Positions 63,872 through 64,000 of a stretch of DNA of 64,000 nt are shown piece by piece (within the stretch, counting starts at the first letter, position 1; each line of letters starts with the position of its first letter). The notes beneath the pieces were generated by a model. That model was not told the DNA's origin, did not search any database, and was given only the letters and a program-made list of their open reading frames with translations. The stretch spans positions 1 through 64,000 of the forward strand of contig MKWR01000017.1 of the NCBI GenBank assembly GCA_001899855.1, read 5' to 3'. This DNA is from Lysobacterales bacterium 63-13. Its GTDB lineage: Bacteria; Pseudomonadota; Gammaproteobacteria; Xanthomonadales; Rhodanobacteraceae. A program made the translations under genes and the position numbers.

Positions 63872-64000
63872 TCAGCCATACACCGGATACTTCCGGCATT
63901 GCGCGGTGACTTTCTCGCGTACGGCCTTGATCACTTGTTCGTCGGCTGGCGCATCGAGGACGTCGGCGATCCAGTTGGCGAGGTCGATGCAATCGCTTTC
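63872..64000 (-). CDS. glyA: Serine hydroxymethyltransferase, C-terminal end (partial)
   Basis: The last 42 codons of a gene that continues beyond the right edge: [20 protein letters not shown] through [15 protein letters not shown]. This tail is typical of GlyA, which interconverts serine and glycine with tetrahydrofolate. Position upstream of nrdR and the rib genes is the common order in this group. The catalytic part is not in the window. Confidence 0.88.
   Translation of the reverse strand, partial: ESDCIDLANWIADVLDAPADEQVIKAVREKVTAQCRKYPVYG

Overview
The window is about 64 kb of GC-rich gammaproteobacterial chromosome. Gene content and order (rubredoxin-thiE-hemL; glyA-nrdR-ribD-ribE-ribB; mpl with a LON-domain gene; pilU; tyrosine and tryptophan catabolism beside POT peptide transporters; H+-pyrophosphatase with a PPi-type phosphofructokinase; TonB receptors and TPR-sulfotransferases) point to the Lysobacterales/Xanthomonadales, probably a Dokdonella/Rhodanobacteraceae-like environmental bacterium. 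This placement is inference from family knowledge, not a search. I saw no rRNA, tRNA, CRISPR, prophage or intact insertion sequence.

Layout. 1-0.6 kb: no convincing gene, but an exact 20-bp tandem duplication at the very edge. 0.6-4.6 kb: rubredoxin, thiE, hemL, a PLP trans-sulfuration enzyme and a small secreted protein. 4.67-4.96 kb: a 288-bp element with 32-bp inverted ends touching the stop codon of an SDR gene. 4.96-8.95 kb: a minus-strand directon adk, membrane protein, mpl, LON-domain protein, SDR. 9.1-14.2 kb: pfp, a polytopic membrane protein and hppA; pfp uses pyrophosphate as phosphoryl donor and hppA turns its hydrolysis into a proton gradient. 14.4-22.8 kb: an unknown protein and a surface-glycan region (epimerase, GT2 and GtrA overlapping by 4 bp, a methyltransferase, two large GT-C-like membrane proteins). 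22.9-28.8 kb: reverse trans-sulfuration genes (cystathionine gamma-lyase-like and cystathionine beta-synthase) separated by a secreted FG-GAP protein and a two-domain methyltransferase.

29-39 kb: YdcH-like protein, a lipoprotein/OmpA pair, pilU, then an AspH-type hydroxylase, a small sulfotransferase, a TPR-sulfotransferase and a large TonB-dependent receptor. 39.3-46.3 kb: an exported unknown protein, hslO, a 1184-residue secreted subtilase and mtgA. 46.3-60 kb: an amino-acid and peptide use block: POT transporter, CBS-domain protein, the complete homogentisate operon hppD-hmgA-fahA-maiA with a divergent MarR regulator, a second POT transporter, kynA, and E1alpha, E1beta and E2 of a 2-oxo acid dehydrogenase with no E3 nearby. 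60.3-64 kb: repeat-rich spacer, then ribB (with a degenerate second domain), ribE, ribD, nrdR and the 3' end of glyA.

Most notable: a strong stem-loop in the hppA leader; a short (I/L)(F/I)xxGF(E/D) motif shared by three exported proteins; the hydroxylase/sulfotransferase/TonB-receptor group; the MITE-like element; and an E2 subunit whose usual catalytic Asp position is Thr. Many long ORFs in the track are antisense shadows caused by high GC and were left out.
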